From an uncultured Nitrospira sp. (GTDB lineage: Bacteria; Nitrospirota; Nitrospiria; Nitrospirales; Nitrospiraceae): a stretch of 64,000 nucleotides of DNA. Under the pieces are notes generated by a model. It was not told the DNA's origin. It saw only the letters and a program-made list of their open reading frames with translations, and searched no databases. The DNA lies in NCBI GenBank assembly GCA_902500775.1, contig CABVRZ010000019.1:1-64000 (forward strand), read 5' to 3'. Below are positions 45,301 through 53,112 of this stretch, in pieces. How positions within the stretch are numbered: the stretch's first letter is position 1; each line of letters opens with the position of its first letter. The translations under genes were made by a program, and so were the position numbers.

Positions 45301-47011
45301 CGAGGAGCCGCATATTGCGACCAGTGAGATCAAACCCTGGAAAGGACTCATAGGGCGTGAACTTTTTCCATGCTCCGTCGGATGTCGTTTCAAAGAAACC
45401 GGCCAACGATTCGGTATGAACAAGTAGATCAACCTGACCATCACCGTCCATATCTCCGAAACCCACCCCTGCTTCGCCGAGCAATACCCCGGCGGGAACC
45501 TGCGGCAAGGTTCGATGCCGATCGAACCTGCCGGCCCCAAGATTCCGCCAATACCGAATGCCTGATGAATCACTCTGGACCATGCTTGGTAGGCCATCCC
45601 CCAGGAGATCGACGAGCGCCATACTCGGCTCACCCAGATCCTGTGAAGGCAAATCATCTCCCGCAGCAGTGAGTGACTGATAGTGCTGTTCATGTGGTCT
45701 GAACTCTGTATAGGCAAAGCTTACTGGCGGCATGCTCACCATGCGGTACTGACCAGATCCATCCTTCTCATAGCCTTGGACGGTGACTTCCATCAGTACT
45801 GATATCTTCGTGTCCTGATCCACGCGATAGGTAAAGTCTGTAGAACGTACAAGCGTGGGAGAACCAAGCTCTGCAAAGTGATGGAACATCAACACACGCT
45901 CACAGCGCCTAAGCGTTCGAACTTCAAAGCCAGCCCGATAATGTGAATGGCGGTCCTCTCTGAGTGGAGCAGATCGCCTCGTTGTGGACAGAGCGGTGTC
46001 CGTCCCAAAGAACTCCTGCTCACGAGTGGACAATGGTTCAGGGTGAAGAAGAATCGTGGGGCTATCCCAATCACCGTAGTCGAACACAACCTCAAATGCA
46101 TAGCGTCGGCCGCGACGGAGATGTCCGACGGCCGCCCCGGTGGGATACGTCAAGGCTTTGCCTGTCACATCGAGAGACGGCTCAGGGAAATTGCCGTAGT
46201 AGAGGCGCCGTATGTACAGCTGGGTTGCATGGCGATTCCGTTCGAACACCTCAGGAAGATGCCCTGTTTCACCTGCCTCATAAAGCCGCGGATCGTCCTT
46301 CACATATTCATAGAGTATGTGATTGCCAACCGCGTCAAATGTCTCGTCGAGTAGCCATTCATAGACACGGTGCTGACTTTCAGGATCCGAGAGACGCGAC
46401 GCAGAAGAGAAACCAAACACACTTGTGACGTTGTCCTTGCTGATGGTTCGCCAGTGAGTCTCACCGGTGTCGTCATGAACCCAGCGTTCGATGCGAGCAA
46501 AAACACCCTCGGTCCTCGGACGATAGCGATGCACTCGGTACGGGGCCCGTAGGATCGGCTCTTCCGGCTGCCATGACACTTTGCTACTCTCCGAATTAAC
46601 CACTCTCCTCAGCCACGGCACCAGATCCTCCGCCCCCGACATTACAAAGATATCTTGATCATCGTAACGTGGAAGCCCCTTCTCCGTTTTCCGTGTGATG
46701 CGCGGAATGGCGAGCTGCCAACCCAGACCGAACACACCATTCCCATTCCCGGAACTGTACTCGAGTGAGAGCTTAGGGCCAAAGCCGCCCCTCCCTGGAG
46801 AGAGTGCCAGTGGAATGGAGTAGGCCCCGGTCCCACTAAACAAATTCGCTTTGAATGTCTCTCCAATGCCTTTGATTGCACCGCCTCCCTTGGGAAGACT
46901 TAGGGCGCTTGCTACAGCCGTGGATCTCATGGGCACGCGTGGCCTCCTCTTCTGAAAGCTTCGACCATTACCTTGTGTCTCCGAACCCTTGCTCTTATCC
47001 GATGCACTCAA
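39347..47011 (-). CDS. Tc toxin TcB-TcC fusion with variable C-terminal effector
   Basis: This 2,554-residue protein joins TcB and TcC in one chain. It begins with an SpvB domain (SLPKGGGAIKGIGETFKANL, GVFGLGWQLAIPRITRKTEK), then FG-GAP/propeller repeats (DLLGDGLPSMV, DMDGDGQVDLL, DLTGDGRSDAL, DMSGDGLNDMV), the TcB middle regions, and from about residue 1,240 Rhs/YD repeats. The Rhs core ends with RYTGMERDEETGLNYHGARY and SSADPVGIKGGINLYAYSAG, where TcC cleaves itself. The last 346 residues (from about 2,209; DNA 39347-40387) are the variable part. The start is a TTG at 47011; an ATG at 46930 is possible. The tcA gene follows after 32 bases, so the two should form one operon. TcB-TcC should make a hollow shell that loads its tip into TcA for injection. 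Confidence 0.86.
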   Translation of the reverse strand: MSASDKSKGSETQGNGRSFQKRRPRVPMRSTAVASALSLPKGGGAIKGIGETFKANLFSGTGAYSIPLALSPGRGGFGPKLSLEYSSGNGNGVFGLGWQLAIPRITRKTEKGLPRYDDQDIFVMSGAEDLVPWLRRVVNSESSKVSWQPEEPILRAPYRVHRYRPRTEGVFARIERWVHDDTGETHWRTISKDNVTSVFGFSSASRLSDPESQHRVYEWLLDETFDAVGNHILYEYVKDDPRLYEAGETGHLPEVFERNRHATQLYIRRLYYGNFPEPSLDVTGKALTYPTGAAVGHLRRGRRYAFEVVFDYGDWDSPTILLHPEPLSTREQEFFGTDTALSTTRRSAPLREDRHSHYRAGFEVRTLRRCERVLMFHHFAELGSPTLVRSTDFTYRVDQDTKISVLMEVTVQGYEKDGSGQYRMVSMPPVSFAYTEFRPHEQHYQSLTAAGDDLPSQDLGEPSMALVDLLGDGLPSMVQSDSSGIRYWRNLGAGRFDRHRTLPQVPAGVLLGEAGVGFGDMDGDGQVDLLVHTESLAGFFETTSDGAWKKFTPYESFPGFDLTGRNMRLLDLTGDGRSDALVTEENQFRWYECLGEKGFAPARTIARFHDLDQFPDVYFDDPSGRVRLADMSGDGLNDMVLVHNGRIDYWPNLGYGRFGRRITMANAPRLDTDFDFRRLFLVDLNGTGCADLVYVDFNRVHFWFNQSGNHWSDAHTIIGTPTVSDADSVQFADVFGTGTATLLWSSRVTTAHGRPYKALDFCGGLKPYILAGMDNNMGATTRVSYAPSTRFCLEDEANGNPWFTKLPFPVQVVDKVEVIDHISRTKLVTRYQYHHGYYDGQEREFRGFGRVDQFDTETFEDFTHTSLHGEATALANGTAAYHVPPVETRSWFHTGIYFEDHHSSGHDYLELTERFRRDFYQADREAGTVDEHQVEIGDAPHEAYRVLRGAVLRTEVYAHDGSAKSPHPYQVTENRYRIIQLQPKDGNHHAVYFSHQLERLTYDYERRPSDPRISHALTLEVDAFGNELRSMAIGYGRRQSEPQLSSVVDQAKQTNILITYTQSRYTNAIDDRLLDPDNYRAPTSCETRSYELTGFRPGNNARRFSWNEWRQNNFERLDGTVEIAYEAPTDEGLPRKRLIEHVRTQYRANDLSGLLPFGVLESLALPGESYRLAFTPGLLTQVYGDRITPPMLAGEGGYVRGEHDGNWWIPSGHIFYSPHVNDASAAELAFARAHFFLPHRSRDPFGNTAFIRYDHYHFLPVHTTDALGNRALAEYDYRLLQPFRLTDANGNRGEVAFDTLGMVAGTAVMGKVTETLGDSLAGFQPNLSEQQKDTFMSDPLASAPLLLGQATTRIVYDLDRYRRVRQPVFAATLTRETHTTDPLPTGGLKVQVGMSYSDGFSREIQQKMQAEPGPLVPGGAEVPRRWVGSGWTFFNNKGKAVKQYEPFFDDTHVFRFDHRVGVSSTLFYDPMERVVGTLHPNHTWEKVRFNPWRQETWDVNDTTLIEDPTTDADVGMFFRRLPVEDYLPTWNTQRRDGGFGPLEQAAAVKTAIHAATPTVSHADALGRGFLTIAHNRSMKDNRPIEEQYVTRTVLDIEGNQREVSDANGRVVMQYDYNLLGNQVRQAGMEVGERRVLADVTGQPLYAWDDRGHRLRATYDALRRPLEAWLQEPDGATRLVGQTLYGETQVQPESRNLRGKIFLHRDQAGVVISETYDFKGNVLTGSRQLAGEYKRVLDWAASPELDGQVFASRTTYDALSRPVSATAPDGSVHRPIYNAATLLERVDVTLRGAPTATSFVSNIDYDAKGQRTLIEYGNGVKTHYVYDPLTFRLIHLQTVREAERVQDLTYVYDPVGNVTHIHDAAQQTVYFRNQVVEPHADYTYDALYRLISAEGREHIGQATRPETSWDDAFRSKLPHPHDGSAMRRYTEQYRYDGVGNILQLNHQATNGNWTRFYTYDEGSLLEPEKKSNRLSVTTVGTGSREIYQHDRHGNMLTMPHLSALDWDFRNQLRHVDLGGGGHAYYVYDASGQRVRKVVERNGGALIEERLYLGDFEIFRRRNASGAVVLERETLHVMDDKRRMAQIETRTKGEEQDVPAQLVRYQFGNHLGSASLELDATGQIITYEEYYPYGSTSYQAGRTVAEVNLKRYRYTGMERDEETGLNYHGARYFAPWLSRWSSADPVGIKGGINLYAYSAGNPIRYSDVTGKNPDESSQPSTSKPGLLTLDYSQVCGGPCLTDDQIYAEYNEWKQRDVAETKQAEDRAIAARKERVETIDRLKQDVANAQRGTRAHRYARERFETYRDTGVDPGIRQNIDGGHSIVNSPKTQAQVGAAVLIPVGFAATFPRIAAVLGAWTTGTATGEAATGRSVGAMNPFNLMSGNTAIGRPLSTPERVLSGVTGVLGVSGIALARPKPGGGGGSGGQGSAFSFATEEAWIYEDRMIRVVNTPTGPRAAYQRLPRHDDLPVGAQPGDWAFFNGFQPALFGAHFVKQPFTTAPYTPLTLYRWGNEEARLASAWLNAQPVPTAVQDVAVDTWGIIQARLQALGVYVEYP

Positions 47012-47204
47012 CTCAGTAGTACATTCCCTGAGACGGTCCCACCTGAACCGGGACGTTCAGGTCAACGTACTCGAGAACTTCGTCGCTTCTTGCCCCAACT
47101 CCATCGCGTCACAGCTAATGAGTACATCAAGTTGTGTGCCAATGCGATTTCCATTGATCTAAGTATAAGTTTCAATATCTTACGATCTTGAGCGTAACGA
47201 CGTG

Positions 47205-47242
47205 CGATACGTGGCCTATCTAAAAAGATAGGCCACGTATCG
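47205..47242. repeat. Perfect 17-bp palindrome upstream of the toxin genes
   Basis: CGATACGTGGCCTATCT (47205-47221) and AGATAGGCCACGTATCG (47226-47242) form a perfect stem around AAAA, in the 450-base gap between the start of the toxin operon and the IS30 element. It has no T-tract. It might be an operator or transcript barrier for the toxin genes. Nothing else is recognisable in 47012-47468. Confidence 0.65.
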
Positions 47243-47468
47243 AAAAAGATACGGTTGCAAGCAGAAAGGGATTACCGCTGAGAAGTATGGCTTCGCTGAT
47301 TGGTACGTATCGATTCAACAAAAGAAGACATGGGATCGAGTGGCAGTTGCTATCATGAGTGGAGCAGGGACTGATACATGGAGAACACAACCTGCGCTGT
47401 GACAGGTCAGTAGAATTGGAAGGGCTCAATTCATGCTCGGGGTTCTTATTCTGAGCATACCCCCCTTG

Positions 47469-48540
47469 AGTTCTAACTCCAAGTGCAACACTACCCGCCC
47501 GGTTGGGCTAAGGTGTTGCCATCCGAACAAGACAGTATAGACACTTGAGTGCCGACGAACGTGAAACTCTGAGTCGTGGCTTGGCCCAAGGGCAGTCGTT
47601 GCGCCAGCTCGCACGCCGCTTGGGGCGTTCGCCAAGTACGCTGAGCCGCGAATATGCCCGTAACACGCCTCGTGGCCATCCCTATGGTGCCTGCACGGCA
47701 CAGACGCAAGCGGCGACTCGAGCACGTCTGCCACGACGGCCGCGCAAACTCCTCGATCCGTGGTTATGGCGGTACGTCCAGACCCACGTGCGTCACGGTT
47801 GCTCGCCTGAGCAGATTGCCGGGCGTCTCCGACGCGCGTATCCTGCTGATATGGCCAAACGCGTCTCGACGGAAACCATCTATGCTGCGCTGTATGTGTT
47901 GCCACGGGGCACGCTGCGGACTGAGTTGCTGGCCGCGCTGCGGCACGCCCAGAAGGCTCGTCGGCCTCGATCGCGGGGCGTGGATCGCCGGGGCCAGATC
48001 CCCAATATGACACCGATTACCGAGCGGCCCGACGAGGTGGCGACCCGGACGGTGCCGGGTCACTGGGAAGGGGATCTACTGAAGGGCGCCCGCAATGGCT
48101 CGGCGGTGGGTACCCTCGTGGAGCGGACGACGCGCATGGTTCTGTTGGCCAAAATGGACGGCACGGATGCCGCCAGTGCGTACCGGGGGTTCACCAAGAA
48201 GCTCCAGCATGTGCCCACTCCGCTGCGGAAAACACTGACCTATGATCGAGGCAAAGAGATGGCGGAACATGCTCGGTTGGCGCGCCGCCTCGCGATCCAG
48301 GTGTTCTTTGCCGATCCGCACAGCCCCTGGTAACGCGGGACCAATGAGAATACCAACGGGTTGCTCCGCCAATACATACCCAAAGGGAGGGACCTCTCAA
48401 CGTACACCCAACGCGAGTTGAATGCCATCGCCCATCGGCTCAACACCCGCCCACGGAAATGTCTCGGCTTTGCGACGCCGCTGGAAGTCTATGCGCATCT
48501 GCGCCATCATTCACCCGTTGCACTTGGAACTTGAAACCGC
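47469..48540 (+). mobile_element. IS30-family insertion sequence, about 1.07 kb
   Basis: The transposase frame is flanked by inverted ends: CTCCAAGTGCAAC at 47477-47489 and GTTGCACTTGG at 48518-48528, with weaker similarity continuing outward (about 17 of 22 positions). Exact outer borders and target duplication cannot be fixed by eye. The element sits between the toxin operon and the FlgO-like gene. Its transposase is inactivated by a stop codon, so it cannot move on its own. Confidence 0.75.
47545..48534 (+). pseudogene. IS30-family transposase, interrupted by an in-frame stop
   Basis: The frame encodes the IS30 helix-turn-helix (LRQLARRLGRSPSTLSREYA) and a DDE core: the first Asp in GHWEGDLLKG, the second in LTYDRGKEMAEH. 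At 48331-48333 a TAA follows PHSPW where the family has Gln (a single C-to-T change from CAA). The same frame then continues with RGTNENTNGLLRQYIPKG, which carries the catalytic Glu, to a natural TGA at 48532-48534. The nonsense change therefore removes the last catalytic residue. The likely start is the TTG at 47545; no ATG precedes it. Confidence 0.85.
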
Positions 48541-48607
48541 CCCCTCAAACAGGCCACAGGAATAGGAACCACGAGTCCCCGCTCGTAAACCGGTTTTTGT
48601 GGCCCGC

Positions 48608-48635
48608 TAGACACCGGCATCGTGCTGAGTATAAT
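48608..48635 (+). promoter_or_regulatory. Sigma-70-type promoter for the FlgO-like gene
   Basis: TAGACA (48608-48613) and a perfect TATAAT (48630-48635) are 16 bases apart, 13 bases before the ATG, which implies a very short leader. It begins just behind the IS30 right end. Confidence 0.5.
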
Positions 48636-48647
48636 GACAACCATCTC

Positions 48648-49616
48648 ATGCGTACGATTGGCTTTCTGCTCCTTCTGATCACGCTCGTCTTGCCGTTTCC
48701 CTTTCCACCATCGTCATGGGCCGCAGCGAGTTACGAGGACAGCCTCAAACAGTTGGCCGAGGGCCTCACAGAAGGGGCCGCCAAGGCCAAGAAGCAACGC
48801 CTCGCCATTCTCGATTTTACGGATTCACAAGGTGAACAGACGCCGGTCGGACGATTCCTCGCCGAAGAGCTTGGGACACAAATCATGGTGGCTGGTGAAC
48901 TGACGACGGTCGACCGCACACTGCTCTACTCGACCTTGAAGAAGATGCAGCTTGAGTACATCGATCCGGCCCACGCCAAGGCCGTCCGGCGCGCTGCCAA
49001 AGCCATACGCGCCGATATCTTCGTATCGGGTACGTATACCGAAACACCAGAAGGGCTGCAAGTCACCGTACGGCTGATCACCCCGAAACAGACTCAATCG
49101 ATCAGCGCCACCCGGACGACCTTTCCAAAAACCGGTCCCCTGAGCACGTTCTTCAAAAAAGAAGATCCTCCACCCGGAACGCTGCCGCCCGATCAGCCAA
49201 AAGAGCCACCACCGCCGCTTGGGTTAGGAGCCTATCGAAACGACACCTATGAGTTCCTCGTGATGTCGATCGAGCGACTGAACAATCGTGTCAAACTGGA
49301 TGCGATGATCACAAACCATTCTCTACGTGACCTCAAGCTACTGTGTCACTTGCAAAACACGGTGCTGAAGGACGAACATGGAGGCCTGTGGCTCCAGACC
49401 GTCAAGGAGAACCGAGAAGGCCTGTGTACACGAGGTATCGAACTGTCTCCTCATCGGAAGCAACGAGTGGTCTTCATATTCACTCAACCATCGGAAGGAG
49501 CGGCTTCCGAGTTCACGCTATCGTTTCATGAGCAATTACCAAGGCACGATACCTCCTTCACCATCGACGGGTTGAAGCTGAAACCTCCTCCCAGTCCCGA
49601 TGAAGTTGCGCCATAA
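48648..49616 (+). CDS. Secreted protein with FlgO-like domain
   Basis: The 322-residue protein has a signal peptide (MRTIGFLLLLITLVLPFPFP, cleavage near SSWAAA). Residues 45-170 (KKQRLAILDFTDSQGEQTPV, FLAEELGTQIMVAG, LTTVDRTLLYSTLKKMQLEY, RADIFVSGTYTETPEGLQVT) match the FlgO-like domain, first seen in an outer-membrane flagellar protein of Vibrio but common outside flagellar systems. A proline-rich linker near 215-235 leads to a beta-rich domain at the end. The ATG at 48648 is chosen because it opens the signal peptide; a longer frame overlaps the IS. Possibly a periplasmic partner in envelope function. Confidence 0.78.
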   Translation: MRTIGFLLLLITLVLPFPFPPSSWAAASYEDSLKQLAEGLTEGAAKAKKQRLAILDFTDSQGEQTPVGRFLAEELGTQIMVAGELTTVDRTLLYSTLKKMQLEYIDPAHAKAVRRAAKAIRADIFVSGTYTETPEGLQVTVRLITPKQTQSISATRTTFPKTGPLSTFFKKEDPPPGTLPPDQPKEPPPPLGLGAYRNDTYEFLVMSIERLNNRVKLDAMITNHSLRDLKLLCHLQNTVLKDEHGGLWLQTVKENREGLCTRGIELSPHRKQRVVFIFTQPSEGAASEFTLSFHEQLPRHDTSFTIDGLKLKPPPSPDEVAP

Positions 49617-49734
49617 GCAGGTTCGGAAAATCTCGGTTCTTGCCAATACTGTAGCTGAAATGTTTAGTGCTGCACTCACACTACAATAACGTGAAGATGC
49701 TCAAAAGGCTTCGGTTCTCACCCGCCTCCCCTGC

Positions 49735-49950
49735 GCGCGGCTAGACTGAGCTCGCCGAAGTTCAAGGCGCGCATTTCACCGCCCAAGGCCGCAACGAACA
49801 AAGAGGCGAGGGAGCACATACCAAGCTTCGCTTGAACCACTTGCTTCGATCACATGCAAGCGGGTAGATTCTTTGCTTTCAGTGGCCCCTCTTACACGTT
49901 GCGTCTCTGAGCGGTGCAAGAACGCCGCTGGCGGAATTTTTCAGTATCCT
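49735..49950 (-). repeat. Dispersed repeat, CTGAAAAA-TCCGCCAGC family, copy 2
   Basis: On the minus strand this reads ATACTGAAAAATTCCGCCAG, CGGCGTTCT, CGCTCAGAGACGCAACGT and later CCTCGCCTCTTTGTTCGTTG CGGCCTTG. The order matches 11921-12048 although the middle is longer here. The whole 350-base gap before thiD (49617-49966) is otherwise without gene. Confidence 0.6.
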
Positions 49951-49966
49951 AATTAGAAAGCGACCC

Positions 49967-50767
49967 ATGCCACAGACCATCAAACAAGTGCTGACGATTG
50001 CCGGATCGGATTCCGGTGGAGGAGCCGGCATTCAGGCCGATCTCAAAGCCATGTCTGCCAATGGTGTCTTCGCCATGTCGGTGATTACGGCCATCACGGC
50101 TCAGAATACCGAAGAAGTGACGGACGTCTTCGAGTTGCCACCGAGTATGATTGCGTCGCAACTCGATGCAGTCTTCGACGATTTCGAAGTCACCGCCGTG
50201 AAGACCGGCATGTTGTCATCGACAGCCATTGTTGAAATTGTCGTCAAGATGCTGACCCCTCAACAGATCACCACCCTCGTTGTCGACCCGGTGATGATCT
50301 CGAAGAGCGGCCATCCTTTGTTACAACCGGATGCCATCGATGCTGTGAAGACCCAGTTGCTCCCGCTCGCCTTCGTGGTCACCCCGAATATCCATGAGGC
50401 CCAGCAATTGTCAGGAATCCAGATCACCTCTTTAGCCGATGCGCGACGAGCTGCCAAGATCATCCATGGATTCGGATGCAAACATGTGCTGATCAAAGGG
50501 GGCCATCTGCTCAGCGAGCGGGCGACGGATCTCCTCTACGACGGCCGGTTCTTCAATGTCCTGAAGGGCGAGTTTATCGAGACGCGCCATACCCATGGTA
50601 CCGGCTGCACGTTCGCCTCGGCGCTGGCTGCTCACTTGGCCAGAGGTCGTTCCGTGTTGGATGCCGCACAAGCGGCAAAATCCTACGTCACAGAAGCCAT
50701 TCGGCATGGCTTGGCGATTGGCCATGGCCATGGACCCACCGATCACTTTTATTTCTTGGAACGGTAA
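49967..50767 (+). CDS. thiD: Hydroxymethylpyrimidine/phosphomethylpyrimidine kinase
   Basis: The 266-residue enzyme phosphorylates HMP and HMP-phosphate in thiamine synthesis. It has the ribokinase-fold signatures AGSDSGGGAGIQADLK at the start, AVKTGML, VVDPVMISKSGHPLL, VTPNIHEA, and the anion-hole and catalytic loop HGTGCTFASALAA at about residue 208-220. The length is standard. A weak ribosome binding site precedes the ATG. A ThiS-like gene occurs elsewhere in the window but is not linked. No TPP riboswitch is recognisable upstream, where a dispersed repeat lies instead. Confidence 0.93.
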   Translation: MPQTIKQVLTIAGSDSGGGAGIQADLKAMSANGVFAMSVITAITAQNTEEVTDVFELPPSMIASQLDAVFDDFEVTAVKTGMLSSTAIVEIVVKMLTPQQITTLVVDPVMISKSGHPLLQPDAIDAVKTQLLPLAFVVTPNIHEAQQLSGIQITSLADARRAAKIIHGFGCKHVLIKGGHLLSERATDLLYDGRFFNVLKGEFIETRHTHGTGCTFASALAAHLARGRSVLDAAQAAKSYVTEAIRHGLAIGHGHGPTDHFYFLER

Positions 50768-50810
50768 GCACGCTCCCAGACCTCAACCGCCGACTTTGCT
50801 ACAAACTGCC

Positions 50811-51578
50811 ATGGAAGAACGCCTGTCATTTGATGACCCTCTCGGCCATCGAGTATCTGCCATCCTGACGGTTCCGGACAATGGGACTGATCGGATCGCC
50901 GTCTTGTGTCACGGGTTTTTGTCCTCGAAAACCAGCTCAACGAACAACGCCCTCACGCGGTCACTGGTTGACCACGGGGTCGGCACCTTTCGCTTCGACT
51001 TCTTTGGGCAAGGAGAAAGTGATGGTCCCTTCGAGCAAATCACGACAACCTTGGGAGTAGAGCAGGCACAGGCCGCCATCGACCTCATGAAGGAGAAAGG
51101 CTATCGCCGCATCGGACTGATGGGATCAAGCTTCGGCGGGCTGGTCGCGACTCTGACAGCCTCCCAGCGGACAGATCTGACTTGCCTGGCACTTAAATGC
51201 CCAGTCGTTGATTTCGCGGAGGAGCTACGGTTGGGATTCGGTCCCGATGAAATGGCACACTGGAAGGCGACGGATACCATTCCCAATATCATGGGTGATC
51301 CTGAGCGAATCCGGCTCCGATACAGCTTTTATGAAGATGCCATGCGCCAAATCGCCTACGACCCCGCACGCACGATCACAGCTCCGACCGTGATCGTGCA
51401 AGGCGATAAGGACGAGCATGTCCCGCTCCACCAAAGCCAGCAACTCTATGCCGCACTGCGAGTCAAGAAACATCTCGAGATGCTGCCGGGGGCCGACCAT
51501 CAGTTTACAAAGGGAGAGGATTTCAAGCGAATGACGACGGTAATCGCCGACTGGTTGATTCAGCACCTCACTGTGTAA
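50811..51578 (+). CDS. Alpha/beta hydrolase
   Basis: The 255-residue protein has the full hydrolase fold: oxyanion loop CHGFLSSK (33-40), nucleophile elbow GSSFGG with S107, an acid in VQGDKDEHVP and the histidine in GADHQF. This set is typical of the S33-like esterase group near feruloyl/cinnamoyl esterases, but substrate cannot be deduced. I start at the ATG at 50811, 43 bases behind the thiD stop; longer frames run through thiD. It may be co-transcribed with thiD. Confidence 0.88.
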   Translation: MEERLSFDDPLGHRVSAILTVPDNGTDRIAVLCHGFLSSKTSSTNNALTRSLVDHGVGTFRFDFFGQGESDGPFEQITTTLGVEQAQAAIDLMKEKGYRRIGLMGSSFGGLVATLTASQRTDLTCLALKCPVVDFAEELRLGFGPDEMAHWKATDTIPNIMGDPERIRLRYSFYEDAMRQIAYDPARTITAPTVIVQGDKDEHVPLHQSQQLYAALRVKKHLEMLPGADHQFTKGEDFKRMTTVIADWLIQHLTV

Positions 51579-51641
51579 CAACGAGAGCACTCGAACATCT
51601 CAAGCGGGTGAGTGTGCACAGACCTTGCAATTCGCACATGA

Positions 51642-52430
51642 TTATAGCCTGATGATCTGATCTTCTCGAAGAAACCCAACCTGTTCAATCTCAAACCGGC
51701 TGATTTCAGCCTGGATCTGGGTTTTGAACGCGGGCTTCATGTGATAGGCATAGACCGGCAACTGAGGGCGTCCAAGCTTTTGAAACTCTTTAAAAAAGAG
51801 CGATGGCGTCAGGTGTTTTGATTTCTTTGCCAACGCCCCTAGTTCGTCAGGGAAGGATGCTTCAATGAAGGCGGCCTTGAGGTTGGAGGTTGTTCGGCCC
51901 ACGCTCCAGATGTCCTCAGTCTGATACGTATCCCCACTATAGAGCAGCGCAGCATCTTGGTCCTTCACGACATACCCGACGGTGGGCACGACATGGTTGA
52001 CTGGCACGGGAATGACGTCGAGATGGCCCAGCGTGACCGGCTTGCCGGGTTCGAGAATCTGAGCCTGGAAGACCGGATGGTTCCGATCAGGTAACTGAAA
52101 AAAATTCGGATAGACCTTCTCGTTAAACACATGCTCCATCAGCCCCTGCATCACCGGTTCAGTCGCCGCTACCAGCACCGGAGTATCGAATCCTTCCGCA
52201 AGGTTGTCGGCCAAAAGCGGGAGCCCCTTAATATGGTCGAAGTGCAGATGGCTAAGCAGCACGACACGAATACGGCGTTGTTCGGCCAAGGTGAGCTGGA
52301 CACCAATCGTGCCAGCATCCAAGAGCACAGAGTCATCAATCAAGAACCCGCAACTCTCTTGACGGATCGGCCTGTCCACTGTGTTCACAAGACAATCGGC
52401 CCCGTGACAACCCAATACTCGTATGCGCAT
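51642..52430 (-). CDS. Metallo-beta-lactamase-fold hydrolase, possible class II cyclic-nucleotide phosphodiesterase
   Basis: The 262-residue protein has the metal motif HLHFDH (H61, H63, D65, H66), later NHVVPTVGY, YSGDT with the bridging Asp, and YHMKP with the last His. The stretch SHLHFDHIKGL is close to the class II cAMP phosphodiesterase signature (one Phe for Leu), and the N-terminus MRIRVLGCHGAD also fits that group. Related folds include RNase Z-like enzymes, so the cyclic-nucleotide role is only an inference, made more attractive by a cyclase and a cyclic-nucleotide-binding protein 7-10 kb away. Convergent with the alpha/beta hydrolase gene. Confidence 0.72.
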   Translation of the reverse strand: MRIRVLGCHGADCLVNTVDRPIRQESCGFLIDDSVLLDAGTIGVQLTLAEQRRIRVVLLSHLHFDHIKGLPLLADNLAEGFDTPVLVAATEPVMQGLMEHVFNEKVYPNFFQLPDRNHPVFQAQILEPGKPVTLGHLDVIPVPVNHVVPTVGYVVKDQDAALLYSGDTYQTEDIWSVGRTTSNLKAAFIEASFPDELGALAKKSKHLTPSLFFKEFQKLGRPQLPVYAYHMKPAFKTQIQAEISRFEIEQVGFLREDQIIRL

Positions 52431-53112
52431 AGATCGACTTCGGTTTTAAAGAGATCCGGTTGGCCGCCGGTAGGAACGCTCTTGCAGGCTCATATCTCAG
52501 TAGTCAATCGAATGGAGCTGACTCGCATTACGGTTCGACTGTATACCATGCTGGACGCCACCGTGTCATGCGCACCTTGCGCATGCGCCATTTCTCCTAA
52601 CAGTTCAAACCTGACTCACAATTCATTCAGTAGCAGGGCGGTACGGCTCAAGCCCAAGTGGATTCGCAGTATCCTACGTTGTGAGAAAATCCGAACCCGT
52701 ACCAGATCTGTACCACGCATATTGTGCAAGCCTATCTTCTGAATCACAGGGTTCGTGTTAGAGAAATACCTCAAGGCATCATAAAAGGATGTAATGCGCA
52801 ATGACAACGACAATGCTAGCAGCGTTCGGTATCAGGGAATCGAGCAAATGGAATTCAATACAGCAGTTATCATTCAGTCGCCGGTCAGGACTTTACTGAC
52901 ATCAGAGGAACCAATCTTTCTGGTAGATCGACAACTCTCTGAGAATACCAACGGACACAGCCTCTGGCATAATACTAGACACCCGCGCATAGGCTGATCC
53001 AACCAATCACACCAACAATGATAGCGACGTTTGCACGTACACCCGGGAACCTATTCCTGATGCACCTGCTCTAGCACCGCACAGAACATAGCACCTGTCC
53101 TAGCTGAGTAAG
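52431..53112. other. Intergenic region with little recognisable content
   Basis: Nothing firm is seen in these 680 bases except one possible short gene (52794-52997). A long plus-strand frame that enters from the phosphodiesterase gene has improbable composition and is rejected. GCGCA/TGCGC words near 52568-52590 can form a small hairpin. Confidence 0.4.
52794..52997 (+). CDS. Possible short hypothetical protein
   Basis: A 67-residue frame begins with MRNDNDNASSVRYQGIEQME and has AAAGGA four bases before the ATG. The composition is acceptable but it has no motif, no partner and lies in an otherwise empty region. It may be a chance frame. Confidence 0.25.
   Translation: MRNDNDNASSVRYQGIEQMEFNTAVIIQSPVRTLLTSEEPIFLVDRQLSENTNGHSLWHNTRHPRIG

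Noticed and set aside
52131..52742. 203-codon plus-strand frame
   Set aside because: Its first half is antisense to the phosphodiesterase candidate and the rest has improbable composition.
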